DNA from: Zemynaea arenosa
GTDB lineage: Bacteria > Pseudomonadota > Gammaproteobacteria > Burkholderiales > Burkholderiaceae_D
DNA: 64,000 nt
Direction of reading: 5' to 3'
Assembly (NCBI RefSeq): GCF_004614185.1
Contig: NZ_SPVF01000076.1
Coordinates: 27,995 to 91,994, forward strand
A model generated the notes under the pieces. That model saw nothing but the letters and a program-made list of their open reading frames with translations, made no database searches and was not told the DNA's origin. Shown one piece after another: positions 16,273 to 25,077 of this stretch (position 1 is its first letter; the number at the start of each line of letters is the position of its first letter). The position numbers and the translations under genes are program-made.

Positions 16273-17795
16273 ACGACCGCGACGCCGGGCTGGAAGCGCA
16301 GCCGGTCCACCCGGCGCCGCCCCCGCTGTACGAGCCGCCCAGCCCCGAGCCAGAGGAGTCGATCCAGCATTCGCTGTTCGGCGAAATCCTGGACTGGATG
16401 CTGGCGCCGCTCCTCCTCCTGTGGCCGATGTCGATCGCGATCACCTACCTGGTGGCCAAGTCGATCGCCAACCAGCCCTTCGACCGCGCGCTGGAAGACA
16501 GCGTCACCGTGCTCGCCCAGCAGGTGCAGGAGGTGAACGGCAAAGTGGTCTCCCGTTTGCCTGGCAGCGCGCGCGACATCCTGCGCGCCGACGACACCGA
16601 CAGCGTGTACTTCCAGATCACCGGCCCGCACGGCGAATACGTGGACGGCGACCGCGAGCTGCCGCGCCCCTGGGACGAGGACAAGTTCAGCACCGGCACC
16701 GTCAACTTCCGCAACGACAATGTGCACGGCACCCAGGTGCGGGTCGCGTTCTCGTACGTGAACCTGCCCGCCTCCAGCGAAGGGGCCGAGCGCATCGAGT
16801 CGCGCCCGGCGCTGGTACAGGTGGCGGAGACGCTGGACAAGCGCGCCCAGCTCGCGAATGAAATCATCAAGGGCGTGATCCTGCCGCAGTTCATCGTGCT
16901 GCCGATCGTGCTGGCGCTGGTGTGGTTCGCGCTCTCGCGCGGCCTGTCGCCGCTGGCCGAGCTGCAGGAACGCATCCGCGCGCGCAAGCCGGACGACCTC
17001 TCGCCCATCGACGCGCGCCAGGTACCGGAGGAGATCTCGCCGCTGGTCGGTTCGCTCAACGACATGCTGGAGCGCCTGTCGCAGACCATCGACATGCAGA
17101 AGCGCTTCATCGCCGACGCCGCGCACCAGATGAAAACCCCGCTGGCGGGGATGCGCATGCAGTCCGAGCTCGCGCTGCGCCAGCACGACGCGGGCGAAAT
17201 CCACCGCTCGCTGGAGCAGCTGGCGAAAAGCTCCGAGTCGGCCACGCGCCTGGTCAACCAGCTGCTCGCCCTGGCCCGCGCCGAGAACCAGCCGCACAGC
17301 GGCGGGGCTTCCGGCGACGTGGACCTGGCCGGCCTGGCGCGCGACTGCGTGCACGACTGGGTGCAGGCCTCGTTCGCACAAGGGATCGACCTGGGGTTCG
17401 AGCCGCCGGACCAGCCGGTCCTCATCCGTGGCAATGGGCTGATGCTGCGCGAGCTGCTGTCCAATCTGATCGACAACGCGCTGCGCTACACGCCGCGCGG
17501 CGGCAGCGTCACGGTGCGGGTGCGGCCCGATGGTGCGGGCGGTATCCTGGAGGTGGAGGACACCGGGCCGGGGATCGCGCCGCACGAGCGGCCGCACGTG
17601 TTCGAGCGCTTCTACCGGATCCTAGGCAGCGGGGCGCCGGGATCGGGCCTGGGCCTGGCCATCGTGAAGGAAGTCGCGCAGCAGCACGGCGCCGAGATCG
17701 ACGTGTTCGACAATCCGCGCAGCCATTCGAAAAAATATCCGGGCTGCCTGTTCCGCCTGACCTTCCCGCCGCCGCCCGTAGAAGAGGAGACCTGA
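16269..17795 (+). CDS. Sensor histidine kinase (TctE-like)
   Basis: The product has 508 residues from GTG 16269, which overlaps the regulator's TGA. A proline-rich cytoplasmic N-terminus leads to a membrane span (about 46-66), a periplasmic sensor region of about 130 residues, a second span (about 200-222) and a HAMP-like linker. HisKA has the phosphorylated His286 in DAAHQMKTPLAGM. The catalytic domain shows NLIDNALRYTP, VEDTGPGIAP and GSGLGLAIVKEV. TctE-type kinases respond to carboxylates. It is three bases upstream of the DUF4212/symporter pair, so a sensor-transporter operon is likely; the ligand is unknown. Confidence 0.93.
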   Translation: MNDRDAGLEAQPVHPAPPPLYEPPSPEPEESIQHSLFGEILDWMLAPLLLLWPMSIAITYLVAKSIANQPFDRALEDSVTVLAQQVQEVNGKVVSRLPGSARDILRADDTDSVYFQITGPHGEYVDGDRELPRPWDEDKFSTGTVNFRNDNVHGTQVRVAFSYVNLPASSEGAERIESRPALVQVAETLDKRAQLANEIIKGVILPQFIVLPIVLALVWFALSRGLSPLAELQERIRARKPDDLSPIDARQVPEEISPLVGSLNDMLERLSQTIDMQKRFIADAAHQMKTPLAGMRMQSELALRQHDAGEIHRSLEQLAKSSESATRLVNQLLALARAENQPHSGGASGDVDLAGLARDCVHDWVQASFAQGIDLGFEPPDQPVLIRGNGLMLRELLSNLIDNALRYTPRGGSVTVRVRPDGAGGILEVEDTGPGIAPHERPHVFERFYRILGSGAPGSGLGLAIVKEVAQQHGAEIDVFDNPRSHSKKYPGCLFRLTFPPPPVEEET

Positions 17796-17798
17796 CCG

Positions 17799-18152
17799 AT
17801 GCCGCATCCCGAGCATCCCGGCCAATCCGCCCCGCCGCAGTCCACGCCACCCGGCCCCGTGCCCCACACGCTGGCCGACGACGGCGCCCGCCGTGCCGCG
17901 ATCGTCGCGGCCCGCGCGCGCCACTGGCAGCACACGTGCCGCATGACGGCCGTGCTGCTGCTGCTTTGGCTCATCACCGGCTTCGGCACCGTGTTCTTTG
18001 CGCGCGAGCTGGCGCACTACAGCGTGTTCGGCTGGCCCCTGTCGTTCTACTTCGCGGCGCAGGGTTCGGCGGTGATCTACCTCGGTATCGTCGCCCTGTA
18101 TGCGCTGCGCATGCGGGCGCTGGACCGCCGCTACCGCGCGGAGCTGGCGTGA
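17799..18152 (+). CDS. DUF4212 small membrane subunit of a sodium:solute symporter
   Basis: The product has 117 residues. A Pro-rich N-terminus of about 30 residues precedes RHWQHTCRMTAVLLLLWLIT and a second span with FGWPLSFYFAAQGSAVIYL, ending RMRALDRRYRAELA. This two-helix pattern is the DUF4212 family, which is nearly always encoded just before an acetate/pyruvate-type SSS transporter (VC_2705 family). Here the last codon overlaps the transporter GTG (GTGA). It is probably an accessory subunit for stability or coupling; its exact role is not established. Confidence 0.92.
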   Translation: MPHPEHPGQSAPPQSTPPGPVPHTLADDGARRAAIVAARARHWQHTCRMTAVLLLLWLITGFGTVFFARELAHYSVFGWPLSFYFAAQGSAVIYLGIVALYALRMRALDRRYRAELA

Positions 18153-20194
18153 CGGCGCGGCTCTCGTACTTCCGGCGGCTGTCCCGCTACTACCTGTGGT
18201 TCACGCTGTGCTTCGCCGGCTTCCTCGGCGGGGTCGCCCTGCTGGAACAGGAGGGCATGCCGCGCCAGTGGATCGGCTACCTGTTCATGGCGGCGACCAT
18301 CATCCTGTACGCCATCATCGGTGTGGTGAGCCGAACCTCCAACGTGGCCGAATACTACGTGGCCGGGCGGCGGGTGCCGGCGCTGTTCAACGGCATGGCC
18401 ACGGCGGCTGACTGGATCTCGGCGGCCAGCTTTATCTCGCTGGCGGGCGGACTCTATCTGCAGGGCTTCGAAGGCCTGGCCTATATCATGGGCTGGACTG
18501 GAGGCTACGTGCTGGTGGCGCTGCTGATCGCGCCGTATCTGCGGCGCCTTGCGCAGTACACGATTCCGGACTTCCTCGCGGCGCGCTACCCGGGGCGCGG
18601 AGGCCGCGGCAACACGGTGCGCATGCTCGCAGTGGTGGCCACGGTGGCAGTGTCTTTCACCTACGTGGTCGCGCAAATCTATGCAGTGGGGCTGATCGCC
18701 TCACGCTTCACCGGCGTGGACTTCTCGGTGGGGATCTTCCTCGGCCTCGCGAGCATCCTGGTCTCGTCCTTCCTCGGCGGCATGCGGGCCATCACATGGA
18801 CCCAGGTGGCGCAGTACATCATCATCCTGGTCGCCTTCCTGGTGCCGACCATCTGGCTGTCCGCCAAGCTGGCCAACAATCCGCTGCCGCAGGTGGCCTA
18901 CGGCTCCGTGCTGCCCAAGCTGACCGCGCGCGAGAACCAGCTGCGCGCCGACCCGCGCGAGCAGCAGGTGCGCGCCGTGTACCGCCAGCGCGCGGCGGAC
19001 TACGACAAACTGCTCGCGGCCCTGCCCACCTCGTGGGAAGACGGCCGCCTCAAGGCGCAGCGCAGCGTGGACCACCTTAAGCTGCGCAACAGCTCCCTGC
19101 TGGAGATCCGCGCGGCCGAACGCGCGCTGCTGGCCTATCCCAAATCCGTGGACGAGGCGCGCCGCACCTGGACCGCGGCCCGCAACACCAGCCTGGCGCG
19201 CGCGCAGCCGCTCAAGCCGCACGCGCAGCCGTTCAACGCACCCACGCGCGCGCAGTCGGACACGATGCGCAACAACTTCCTGGCGCTGGTGTTCGTGCTG
19301 ATGGTCGGCACGGCGGCGCTGCCGCACATCCTGATGCGCTCTTACACCACGCCCAGCGTGAAGGACGCGCGCACCTCGGTGTTCTGGACGCTTGTCTTCA
19401 TCCTGCTGGTGTACCTGTCGGTGCCCGCGCTGGCGGTGCTGGTCAAGCACGCCATCTACACCACGCTGGTCGGCAGCGACTATGGGCACTTGCCCAATTG
19501 GGTGTTCTACTGGGCGAATGTGGACAAGGTCAATCCGCTCATCAGCATCAATGACATCAACGGCGACCACATCGTGCAATTGGCCGAGATCGCGCTCGAT
19601 GGCGACATGCTGGTGCTGGCCACGCCGGAGATCGCGGGGCTGCCGTATGTGATTTCGGGGCTGGTGGCGGCGGGCGGCCTGGCGGCGGCGCTGTCCACGG
19701 CGGACGGGCTGCTGCTGGCGATCTCCAACGCGCTGTCGCACGACGTGTATTTCAAGGTGGTGGACCCGCGCGCGTCCACGCAGAAGCGGGTGACGATCTC
19801 CAAGCTGCTGCTGCTCGCGGTGGCGTTCATCGCGGCCTACGCGGCTTCGCAAAAACCGGCAGACATCCTGTCGCTGGTCGGCGCGGCGTTCTCGCTGGGC
19901 GGGTCGACCTTGTTCCCGGCGCTGGTGATGGGGGTGTTCTGGAAGCGCGCCAACCGCGCGGGCGCCATTGCGGGCATGGTCACGGGCTTCGTCACCTGCC
20001 TGTACTACATGCTGCACACCATCCCGCTGCTGGGCGGTTCGCCGGCCAACCAGTGGTTTGGCATCGCGCCGATTTCGGCCGGCGTATTCGGGGTCCCTGC
20101 GGGGCTGGTGGCCTTGTGCGTCGCCAGCCTGCTGACCGACCTGCCCGAGCGCCATGTCGAGGGCCTGGTCGACCATATCCGGTCGCCGGAGTAA
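18149..20194 (+). CDS. Sodium:solute symporter (SSS family, VC_2705 type) with a hydrophilic insert
   Basis: The product has 681 residues from GTG 18149. SSS signatures include VSRTSNVAEYYVAGRRVPA, GMATAADWISAASFISLAGG, YTIPDFLAARYPG and ALSTADGLLLAISNALSHD. Between two membrane spans, residues about 247-375, lies a hydrophilic, Arg/Ala-rich and probably helical segment (QLRADPREQQVRAVYRQR) that makes the protein longer than ActP-type relatives of about 550 residues. Family members take up acetate, pyruvate or other small carboxylates with Na+. It is the last gene of an operon with a two-component system and DUF4212, and ends at a strong terminator. Confidence 0.92.
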   Translation: MTARLSYFRRLSRYYLWFTLCFAGFLGGVALLEQEGMPRQWIGYLFMAATIILYAIIGVVSRTSNVAEYYVAGRRVPALFNGMATAADWISAASFISLAGGLYLQGFEGLAYIMGWTGGYVLVALLIAPYLRRLAQYTIPDFLAARYPGRGGRGNTVRMLAVVATVAVSFTYVVAQIYAVGLIASRFTGVDFSVGIFLGLASILVSSFLGGMRAITWTQVAQYIIILVAFLVPTIWLSAKLANNPLPQVAYGSVLPKLTARENQLRADPREQQVRAVYRQRAADYDKLLAALPTSWEDGRLKAQRSVDHLKLRNSSLLEIRAAERALLAYPKSVDEARRTWTAARNTSLARAQPLKPHAQPFNAPTRAQSDTMRNNFLALVFVLMVGTAALPHILMRSYTTPSVKDARTSVFWTLVFILLVYLSVPALAVLVKHAIYTTLVGSDYGHLPNWVFYWANVDKVNPLISINDINGDHIVQLAEIALDGDMLVLATPEIAGLPYVISGLVAAGGLAAALSTADGLLLAISNALSHDVYFKVVDPRASTQKRVTISKLLLLAVAFIAAYAASQKPADILSLVGAAFSLGGSTLFPALVMGVFWKRANRAGAIAGMVTGFVTCLYYMLHTIPLLGGSPANQWFGIAPISAGVFGVPAGLVALCVASLLTDLPERHVEGLVDHIRSPE

Positions 20195-20204
20195 AGCCGC
20201 AATG

Positions 20205-20233
20205 AAAAAAGCTCCGGCACGCCGGAGCTTTTT
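20205..20233. terminator. Bidirectional rho-independent terminator
   Basis: AAAAAA-GCTCCGGC-AC-GCCGGAGC-TTTTT forms an eight-pair stem. It has a T tract on the plus strand for the symporter operon and, through the A run, on the minus strand for the convergent PEP-CTERM gene. Confidence 0.93.
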
Positions 20234-20250
20234 GCATGGAGCGGTCGCTG

Positions 20251-20829
20251 TCAGCGTGCGCGGCGGCTGCGGCGGCGCTGTGCGGCGAAGGCACCCGCCA
20301 CGCCGATGCCCAGCAGCGCCAGCGAACCCGGCTCCGGCAGCGGATTCTGGGGCACCGGAGTGCCATCCTGCTGCTGGCGCTCGACCAGCGTCCAGTCCCA
20401 GCCGAAGTACGGGCGGTCGTACAGGTACTGGTTCAGGGCCGACACCTGCATGTAGGCCTCCGCCATCGGGATATTGGTCACGATGTAGAAGCGATTGTCC
20501 GGATCGGCCGTGCCCATCTCGTCCGGATCGACGAACAGGAAGTTGTTGGCCCAGCCGTCCATCGACGCCACCGCCCCGCCCTGCACCCAGCCCTGCCCGG
20601 GCGCAAAGCCATAGGCCGCCAGGCCGCCCTGCAGGGCCACGCCATCGATCGAGACGCTGATGCCGCTGATATTGGTGATCAGGTCCCCCGAACGCTCGCC
20701 GCTGAACGACCCCGTCACGTGCGCAGGATTGGCCTGGAAGGTGTACGAGAAGTCGTAGATCACCGTGGCCTGGGCGGCCGGCAGCACGGCCATGGCGGCG
20801 GCGAAAGCGAAAGCGGCAAGTTTCGTCAT
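20251..20829 (-). CDS. PEP-CTERM sorting-domain secreted protein
   Basis: The product has 192 residues from ATG 20829; another in-frame ATG at 20838 is possible, but GGGA is better spaced for the first. A signal peptide (MTKLAAFAFAAAMAVLPAAQA) is followed by a beta-rich domain of unknown function with many Gly and aromatic residues. The C-terminus is a classic PEP-CTERM signal: PLPEPGSLALLGIGVAGAFA followed by an Arg-rich tail. Exosortase would cleave it there and the protein would be surface-attached or released with exopolysaccharide. No exosortase gene is in this window. Confidence 0.9.
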   Translation of the reverse strand: MTKLAAFAFAAAMAVLPAAQATVIYDFSYTFQANPAHVTGSFSGERSGDLITNISGISVSIDGVALQGGLAAYGFAPGQGWVQGGAVASMDGWANNFLFVDPDEMGTADPDNRFYIVTNIPMAEAYMQVSALNQYLYDRPYFGWDWTLVERQQQDGTPVPQNPLPEPGSLALLGIGVAGAFAAQRRRSRRAR

Positions 20830-20999
20830 GATGGACATTCCCGTTAAGAAAAATTCTTTGCAGCTGAACAACATACCGCGATTGATGCAAATACGCAAGC
20901 CACCACCGGTAGGGGGAGTGCGATTTCTGATGCATACATGCAACTCAGCAGCCAAATCCGAACGCATAATTGCCGCTGATACCACCACCTTGGACGCAC

Positions 21000-23192
21000 A
21001 TGGAACGACGCGCTTTCCTGAAGCTGGCCGCACTGGCGGGCGGCGGCCTGCTGGCCGAGGGCTGGCTGCCGCTTGCGGCCACCGCGGCCACATCGGCCAC
21101 CGATGCTGCCGAGGTCGGCTATTTCGCCCGCCTCGGCGCTGACAACTCCGTCGTCTTCACCCTCACCCACCACGAGATGGGACAGGGCGTGGCCACCGCG
21201 CTGGCGATGATCTTCGCGGACGAACTGGGCGCGGCCTGGCCGCAGATGCGCGTGGAAGCACTGGCCACCACGGCCAGCCCGCGCTACAACGTCGCGGGCA
21301 CGGGCGGCAGCACGACGGTCAAGGATCAATGGCTGCCGCTGCGCCGTGGCGCAACACTGGTGCGCACTGCGCTGGTGGACGCCGCCGCGCGCCGCTGGTC
21401 GTGCGCGCCCGGTGACTGCCGCGTACAGGATGGCCAGGTGTTCGGCCCGCGCGGCCAGAGCGCGACCTTCGGCATGCTGGCCGCCGAGGCGGCGGCCGCG
21501 GGCCTCCCCGCCACCAAAGCCGATTTCGACAAGCTGAAGCCGGAGCTGGGCGCGCCCGCGCGCCGCATCGTCGGCCAGCCGCAGACGAACGTCCTGGCGC
21601 GCACCATCGTGCGCGGCCAGCAGCACTACGGCATCGACGCCAGCGTGCCCGGCATGCTGTTCGCCAGCGTGGAGCGGGCACCGCGCCTGCACGGCAAGCT
21701 GCGCCGTTTCGATGCCACGGCCGCGCTCCAGGTGCCGGGCGTGCGCGCGGTGGTGCGCATCGATGGCTGGGAATCGCCCGCCAACAATGTGCCGCCGCCG
21801 GGCACCTATTTCTCGAGCAAGGAGGCGGTCGCGGTGCTCGCCACGTCCACCTGGGCCGCCATGCAAGGCCGCAAGGCGCTGGTGGTCGAGTGGGACGATG
21901 CTGCGGGGTCGCGCCACGACAACGCATCGTGGGAGCTCGAGGTCGCGCAGCTGCTGGATGCGGGCGGCACCGTCGGCAGCGAGCGCGGCACCGCGCCCGC
22001 CGATGACGCATGGTTCACCGCTGAATACACCTATCCGTACCAGGCCCACGCCTGTATGGAACCGATGAACTGCCTGGCCCACCACAAGGGCACAGCTGCC
22101 GAGGTGTGGGTCAGCACCCAGGCCGGGGCCATGTGGCGCGACCAGATCGTCACCCTGTTCAAGCTGAAACGCGAGGACGTGGTGGTGCACCCGCAGTTCT
22201 CCGGCGGCGGCTTCGGGCGGCGCTTCGCACCGGATGTGGTGATCGAGGCGCTGCGCATTTCGGAAGCCGCAGGCCATGTGCCGGTGAAGGTGATCTGGAC
22301 GCGCGAGGACGACCTGCGGCACGACCACTTCCACCCGCACGCGACCAGCCGCCTGCGCGCCCAGCTCACGGCGGATGGCCGGCTGCGCGCGTGGCAGCAC
22401 GACGAGGCGCGTTCCTATTTCGGCTCGTTCAAGGGCGAGATCCCGTGGTTCGCCTACGACGCGCAGCACCTCCGCTACCGCTATGTGAACACGCAGAGTC
22501 CCAGCCCGCTGCAGGGTGGCGCCTGGCGCGCGGTGGTCGCGAATCACTGGGCCTTCGGGCAGGAATGCTTCCTCGACGAGCTGGCGCGCAAGATGGGGAC
22601 GGACCCGGTGGCCCTGCGTCTGCGCCTGCTGGCCAGCGGCGAGGACCAGCCCGCGGGAGACCGCTTCAAGGTGAGCCAGAAGCGCCTGCGCCGCGTGATC
22701 GAAGCGGCCGCGCAAAAAGCCGGCTGGCCCGGCGTGCTGCCGCAGGCCGAGGGCGTACAGCGCGGGCGCGGCTTCGCGGCCTTTCCCTACATGCATGGGA
22801 ACAGCTACTGCGCGATGGTGGTGGACGTGGAAGTGCGCGGCCAGGCGCTGGCCGTGACGCGCGTGGTGGCGGTGGTCGACTGCGGGCTGGTGGTCAACCC
22901 GAGCGGGGCGCGGCAGCAGGTGGAGGGCGGGATCGTGTGGAGCCTGTCCGCCGCGCTGCATGGCGGGATCACGCTGAAGGACGGCGCGGTAACCAACACG
23001 AATTTCGGCGATACGCCGGTGGCCCGCATCCACGAGGCGCCGCGGGCGGTCGAAGTCCACTTCCTGGAAGACGGCGCCGACGCGCCCACCGGCCTCGGCG
23101 AGATCGCCCCGCCCGTGTTCGCGCCCGCCCTGTGCAACGCCATCTTCGCCGCAACGGGCAAGCGCATCCGGCGCCTGCCCATCGAACTGTGA
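21000..23192 (+). CDS. Molybdopterin-binding oxidoreductase large subunit (xanthine dehydrogenase family, IorB-like)
   Basis: The product has 730 residues. It begins with a Tat-type signal, MERRAFLKLAALAGGGLLAEG, so it is exported folded. The sequence resembles the isoquinoline 1-oxidoreductase/aldehyde dehydrogenase large subunit: THHEMGQGVATALAMIFADE, YPYQAHACMEPMNCLAH, FSGGGFGRRFAPDVVIEA and GGAWRAVVANHWAFGQECF, with GLGEIAPPVFAPALCNAIF near the end. Such enzymes hydroxylate N-heterocycles or oxidise aldehydes and need a 2Fe-2S small subunit and often a cytochrome. None is encoded on either side, so partners must be elsewhere. It is divergent from the PEP-CTERM gene. Confidence 0.9.
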   Translation: MERRAFLKLAALAGGGLLAEGWLPLAATAATSATDAAEVGYFARLGADNSVVFTLTHHEMGQGVATALAMIFADELGAAWPQMRVEALATTASPRYNVAGTGGSTTVKDQWLPLRRGATLVRTALVDAAARRWSCAPGDCRVQDGQVFGPRGQSATFGMLAAEAAAAGLPATKADFDKLKPELGAPARRIVGQPQTNVLARTIVRGQQHYGIDASVPGMLFASVERAPRLHGKLRRFDATAALQVPGVRAVVRIDGWESPANNVPPPGTYFSSKEAVAVLATSTWAAMQGRKALVVEWDDAAGSRHDNASWELEVAQLLDAGGTVGSERGTAPADDAWFTAEYTYPYQAHACMEPMNCLAHHKGTAAEVWVSTQAGAMWRDQIVTLFKLKREDVVVHPQFSGGGFGRRFAPDVVIEALRISEAAGHVPVKVIWTREDDLRHDHFHPHATSRLRAQLTADGRLRAWQHDEARSYFGSFKGEIPWFAYDAQHLRYRYVNTQSPSPLQGGAWRAVVANHWAFGQECFLDELARKMGTDPVALRLRLLASGEDQPAGDRFKVSQKRLRRVIEAAAQKAGWPGVLPQAEGVQRGRGFAAFPYMHGNSYCAMVVDVEVRGQALAVTRVVAVVDCGLVVNPSGARQQVEGGIVWSLSAALHGGITLKDGAVTNTNFGDTPVARIHEAPRAVEVHFLEDGADAPTGLGEIAPPVFAPALCNAIFAATGKRIRRLPIEL

Positions 23193-23210
23193 CAGCGCGG
23201 CATGGCGCTG

Positions 23211-23238
23211 CAAAACAAATGGGCGCCGCGGCGCCCAT
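23211..23238 (-). terminator. Rho-independent terminator of the small PEP-CTERM gene
   Basis: On the minus strand ATGGGCGC-CGCG-GCGCCCAT is followed by TTGTTTTG. It lies between the convergent oxidoreductase and PEP-CTERM genes. On the plus strand it has no T tract. Confidence 0.8.
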
Positions 23239-23262
23239 GTGTTCGTTGTGTGGAAGCGTGAC

Positions 23263-23475
23263 CTAGCGCGTTCGGCGCCGCAGAACCGTGCCGCAGGCCG
23301 CGATCCCGGCCGCAAGCAGCGCCACCGAAATCGGCTCGGGAATCGCGGCCGACATCTGCGCCAGCCGGTCCATCAGGGGCACATGCAGGGCGGCGCCCTC
23401 CGCCTCCAGGTGCTGGGCAAAGGCGGGCACCATGGCCAATAAACCAACAACAATTGTCATGCTTGCAATCTTCAT
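23263..23475 (-). CDS. Very small PEP-CTERM protein
   Basis: The product has 70 residues from ATG 23475, preceded by AAGGA with eight bases spacing. A signal peptide (MKIASMTIVVGLLAMVPAFA) is followed by a mature region of only about 25 residues (QHLEAEGAALHVPLMDRLAQ...). It ends with IPEPISVALLAAGIAACGTV and RRRTR, the PEP motif, transmembrane stretch and basic tail. The mature peptide left after exosortase cleavage would be tiny. It has its own terminator. Function is unknown; it is the second PEP-CTERM gene within 3 kb. Confidence 0.83.
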   Translation of the reverse strand: MKIASMTIVVGLLAMVPAFAQHLEAEGAALHVPLMDRLAQMSAAIPEPISVALLAAGIAACGTVLRRRTR

Positions 23476-23640
23476 TTTTATTTTCCTTGAGTAATTATTA
23501 TTGCGGAACGCCAACTTAACCCGATAATTGCCTTGCAGCAAGAAAATCCGATGGGTAACCGATTCTTTGTCCACGAATAACAACAGGTGAGGTAGGATGG
23601 CCGCTCGTCCTGAACACCTGAACACCTGGAGGAGGAAGCA

Positions 23641-24855
23641 ATGGCATCCGGAAGAATCCTGGTCGCACAAGGGGGCGGTCCCACCGCCGTGATCAACCAG
23701 TCGCTGGTCGGCGTGACGCTGGAAGCGCGGCGCTTCCGCGAGGTGACGCGGGTGTACGGCGCCCTGCACGGGGTGCGCGGCATCATCGACGAGGACCTGG
23801 TCGACCTCACGCAGGAGACCAGCCATAACCTGGAACTGGTCGCGACCACGCCCTCCTCCGCGCTCGGCTCCACCCGCGACAAGCCGGACCGCAAGTATTG
23901 CCACGAGATCTTCAATGTCCTGCGCGCGCACGAGATCGAGCACTTTTTCTACATCGGCGGGAACGATTCCTCGGACACGGTGCGCATCGTGAGCGAGGAG
24001 GCGCGCGCCGCCAACTATCCGCTGCGCTGCATCCATATCCCGAAGACCATCGACAACGATCTGGTCGGCAGCGACCACACGCCGGGCTTCCCGTCGGCCG
24101 CGCGCTTCGTGGCGCAGGCCTTCGCGGGCGCGAACCTGGATAACGCTGCGCTTCCCGGCGTCTATGTCGGCGTGGTGATGGGCCGCCATGCGGGCTTCCT
24201 GACGGCCGCCTCCGCCCTCGGCAAGAAGTTCCCGGATGACGGCCCGCACCTGATCTACCTGCCCGAGCGCACCTTCGAGATCGAACGCTTCCTCGCCGAT
24301 GTGAAGTCCACCTACGAAAAGTACGGCCGCTGCGTGATCGCGGTCTCGGAAGGCATCCACGATGCCAGCGGCGCACCCATCGCCACCCTGCTGGCCAAGG
24401 AGATCGAGAAGGACGCCCACGGCAACGTGCAGCTGTCCGGCACGGGCGCGCTGGCCGACCTGCTGTGCGACGAGATCAAGGCCAAACTGGGGATCAAGCG
24501 CGTGCGCGGCGACACCTTCGGCTACCTGCAGCGCTCCTTCATCGGCTGCGTGTCGGACGTGGACCAGCGCGAGGCGCGCGAGGTCGGCGAAAAGGCCGTG
24601 CAGTTTGCGATGTGGGGCGACCGCAATGGCTCGGTGGCCATCAAGCGCACCGGCTACTACTCCAGCGATTACGAGCTGCTGCCCCTGGAAGCGGTGGCGG
24701 GCAAGACCCGCACCATGGAGGATGAATTCATCACCGCCAATGGCACCGACGTGACGGACGCCTTCCGCCTGTACCTGCGCCCCTTGCTGGGCTCCGGCAT
24801 GCCGGACGCGTTCCGGCTGCGGCCCAATCCCGTGGCCAAGGTGCTGAAACGCTGA
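23641..24855 (+). CDS. 6-phosphofructokinase, signatures favour pyrophosphate as donor
   Basis: The product has 404 residues, after a strong GGAGGAGG ribosome site. It belongs to the PFK superfamily: ILVAQGGGPTAVINQSLVG at the N-terminus, the catalytic PKTIDNDL loop, MGRHAGFL and the SEGI segment. ATP enzymes have GGDGS and PGTIDND; here the equivalents are GGNDS and PKTIDND. The Asp and Lys at these selectivity positions are the mark of PPi-dependent enzymes. The reaction is phosphorylation of fructose-6-phosphate, reversible if PPi is used. It is a single gene, divergent from the small PEP-CTERM gene. Confidence 0.88.
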   Translation: MASGRILVAQGGGPTAVINQSLVGVTLEARRFREVTRVYGALHGVRGIIDEDLVDLTQETSHNLELVATTPSSALGSTRDKPDRKYCHEIFNVLRAHEIEHFFYIGGNDSSDTVRIVSEEARAANYPLRCIHIPKTIDNDLVGSDHTPGFPSAARFVAQAFAGANLDNAALPGVYVGVVMGRHAGFLTAASALGKKFPDDGPHLIYLPERTFEIERFLADVKSTYEKYGRCVIAVSEGIHDASGAPIATLLAKEIEKDAHGNVQLSGTGALADLLCDEIKAKLGIKRVRGDTFGYLQRSFIGCVSDVDQREAREVGEKAVQFAMWGDRNGSVAIKRTGYYSSDYELLPLEAVAGKTRTMEDEFITANGTDVTDAFRLYLRPLLGSGMPDAFRLRPNPVAKVLKR

Positions 24856-24865
24856 CGCACCGCGC

Positions 24866-24982
24866 TCAGAACCATTTGAAAAAATCCTCCCGCCGGCGCG
24901 GCAGCGCACGCAGTACCCACAACAGGCACGCGCCGGCATACCCCAGCAAGGCAATCACGATCAGTACCAGCAGCACCAGCAT
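24866..24982 (-). CDS. 38-residue membrane peptide of unknown function
   Basis: The start ATG at 24982 is preceded by AAGGAGG with a six-base spacer, a near-ideal ribosome site, which is the main argument that it is real. The product MLVLLVLIVIALLGYAGACL is one membrane helix followed by LLWVLRALPRRREDFFKWF, a basic then aromatic tail, giving a probable N-out/C-in topology. It lies between the convergent phosphofructokinase and the divergently oriented GlxA regulator. No family was recognised. Confidence 0.65.
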   Translation of the reverse strand: MLVLLVLIVIALLGYAGACLLWVLRALPRRREDFFKWF

Positions 24983-25077
24983 AGCGCCCTCCTTCGGTTG
25001 AAGCGAGGCGCCAGTATCGCCAGCGGCCGTGCACGCGGCCATTGGCGGAAAAGACAAATTCATGGTTGAATTGGCCA

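Noticed and set aside
20844..23315. 823-codon minus-strand frame opposite the molybdopterin subunit
   Set aside because: Arg/His/Ala-rich antisense frame without motifs; it would also cross a terminator.
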